64,000 nt of DNA. It comes from Duganella flavida. GTDB taxonomy: Bacteria > Pseudomonadota > Gammaproteobacteria > Burkholderiales > Burkholderiaceae_D. Made by a program: the position numbers and the translations under genes. Under the pieces are notes generated by a model that saw only the letters and a list, made by a program, of their open reading frames with translations, made no database searches and was not told where the DNA came from. Below are positions 63,397-64,000 of the stretch, piece by piece; within the stretch, counting starts at the first letter, position 1; each line of letters opens with the position of its first letter. The stretch covers positions 1-64,000 of the forward strand of contig NZ_WWCN01000017.1 of the NCBI RefSeq assembly GCF_009857445.1, read 5' to 3'.

Positions 63397-64000
63397 TTAC
63401 GGATGCAGCGTCGTGAACAGCTCTTTGCACGACGCGCTCAACTCACCGCGCATCACCATGCCCTTGGCTGCTTCGATATCCGGCGCGAAGAAGCGGTCCT
63501 GATCGAAGAACGGCACCTTCTGGCGCAGCTGCTCGTGCACATGCTCCAGATGCGGCGAGGTAGTCAGCGGACGATGGAAATCAATACCCTGCGCTGCAGC
63601 CAGCAACTCAATGCCGATGATGACAGCAGTGTTCTGCGCCATATCATCCAGACGGCGCGCAGCATAAGTCGCCATACTGACGTGGTCTTCCTGGTTAGCC
63701 GAAGTAGGAATCGTGTCAACGCTGCCCGGGTGCGCAATCGACTTATTCTCCGACGCCAGCGCCGCAGCGGTAACGTGCGCAATCATGAAGCCCGAGTTCA
63801 CTCCCGGATCACGCACCAGGAACGGCGGCAGGCCAGACAAGGTCGCGTCGATCAGCAACGAGATGCGGCGCTCCGAAATCGAGCCGATTTCCGCAATAGC
63901 CAGCGCCAGCGTGTCGGCGGCAAATGCGACCGGCTCGGCGTGGAAGTTACCGCCCGAGACCACCACCGACAGCTCGCCATCCTTGAACAGCAGCGGATTG
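63397..64000 (-). CDS. hutH: Histidine ammonia-lyase, C-terminal part (cut by window edge)
   Basis: About 201 C-terminal residues of HutH (usual length about 510). GGNFHAEPVAFAADTLALAI, RRISLLIDATLSGLPPFL and SANQEDHVSMATYAARRL are diagnostic. The Ala-Ser-Gly (MIO) active site is in the missing N-terminal part, beyond 64000. It is the first hut gene seen, transcribed leftward into hutG. Confidence 0.96.
   Translation of the reverse strand, partial: NPLLFKDGELSVVVSGGNFHAEPVAFAADTLALAIAEIGSISERRISLLIDATLSGLPPFLVRDPGVNSGFMIAHVTAAALASENKSIAHPGSVDTIPTSANQEDHVSMATYAARRLDDMAQNTAVIIGIELLAAAQGIDFHRPLTTSPHLEHVHEQLRQKVPFFDQDRFFAPDIEAAKGMVMRGELSASCKELFTTLHP

Overview
The window is a GC-rich, densely coded piece of a betaproteobacterial chromosome. 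The gene content and order (paa cluster with paaX, hutI-D-F-G-H, pmbA/yjgA/mog, a DUF2863 protein, an Mpo1-like DUF962 protein) fit Oxalobacteraceae, probably the Massilia/Duganella group. This is inferred from protein families only. I see no rRNA, tRNA, CRISPR array, prophage or insertion sequence.

Layout. 1-2134: a secreted Ala/Lys-rich protein and a secreted M64 metallopeptidase. 2330-10589: a probable scavenging locus for the storage polymer cyanophycin. It has two secreted cyanophycinases and a TonB-dependent receptor on the minus strand. Divergent from them are a CphZ-like dipeptide hydrolase and a YfcC-type transporter. 10591-11635: a small RHH/RAMA-like protein (copy A) and a GNAT acetyltransferase. 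11731-17233: argH, a secreted M4 protease, an M24 peptidase and a VOC protein. 17242-30311: a complete-looking phenylacetate pathway transcribed leftward as paaA-B-C-D-E-G-H-I-K-J-Y-Z, with divergent paaX. 30405-35601: an M14 carboxypeptidase, RHH/RAMA-like copy B, pmbA, yjgA/darP, mog and a carboxylesterase. 35605-44845: assorted metabolism, an MFS transporter, a KamA-type radical SAM enzyme, a secreted Cache protein with a chemoreceptor, and a DNA glycosylase. 45007-54957: HDOD, DUF2863, a TPR lipoprotein, a BACON-type lipoprotein, GNATs, a deoxyinosine glycosylase, Mpo1-like, a 45-aa membrane protein and an EamA transporter. 55080-59332: a fused osmoprotectant binding-protein/permease coupled to a large zinc metalloprotease. 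59400-64000: the hut operon (I, D, F, G and the 3' part of hutH), which runs off the right edge.

The most unusual signal is a pair of paralogous genes 20 kb apart (10591-11055 minus and 31843-32283 plus). Each sits behind the same elaborate control region: an RpoE/ECF-type promoter core (GGAACTT-N15-GGTCTAAC) between two mirror-image arms. Each arm has four short units spaced 10, 10 and 11 or 12 bp. The geometry is nearly identical (132 and 131 bp) and the promoter core is conserved, but the repeat units differ (GCCTCGTTTT-like at one locus, GCCTATTTTC-like at the other). The proteins combine a ribbon-helix-helix-like N-terminus with a RAMA/DUF4357-like C-terminus. This suggests autoregulators that have diverged in operator specificity. 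The second notable item is the cyanophycin locus. The third is a family of REP-like palindromes, one of which lies in frame inside paaD.
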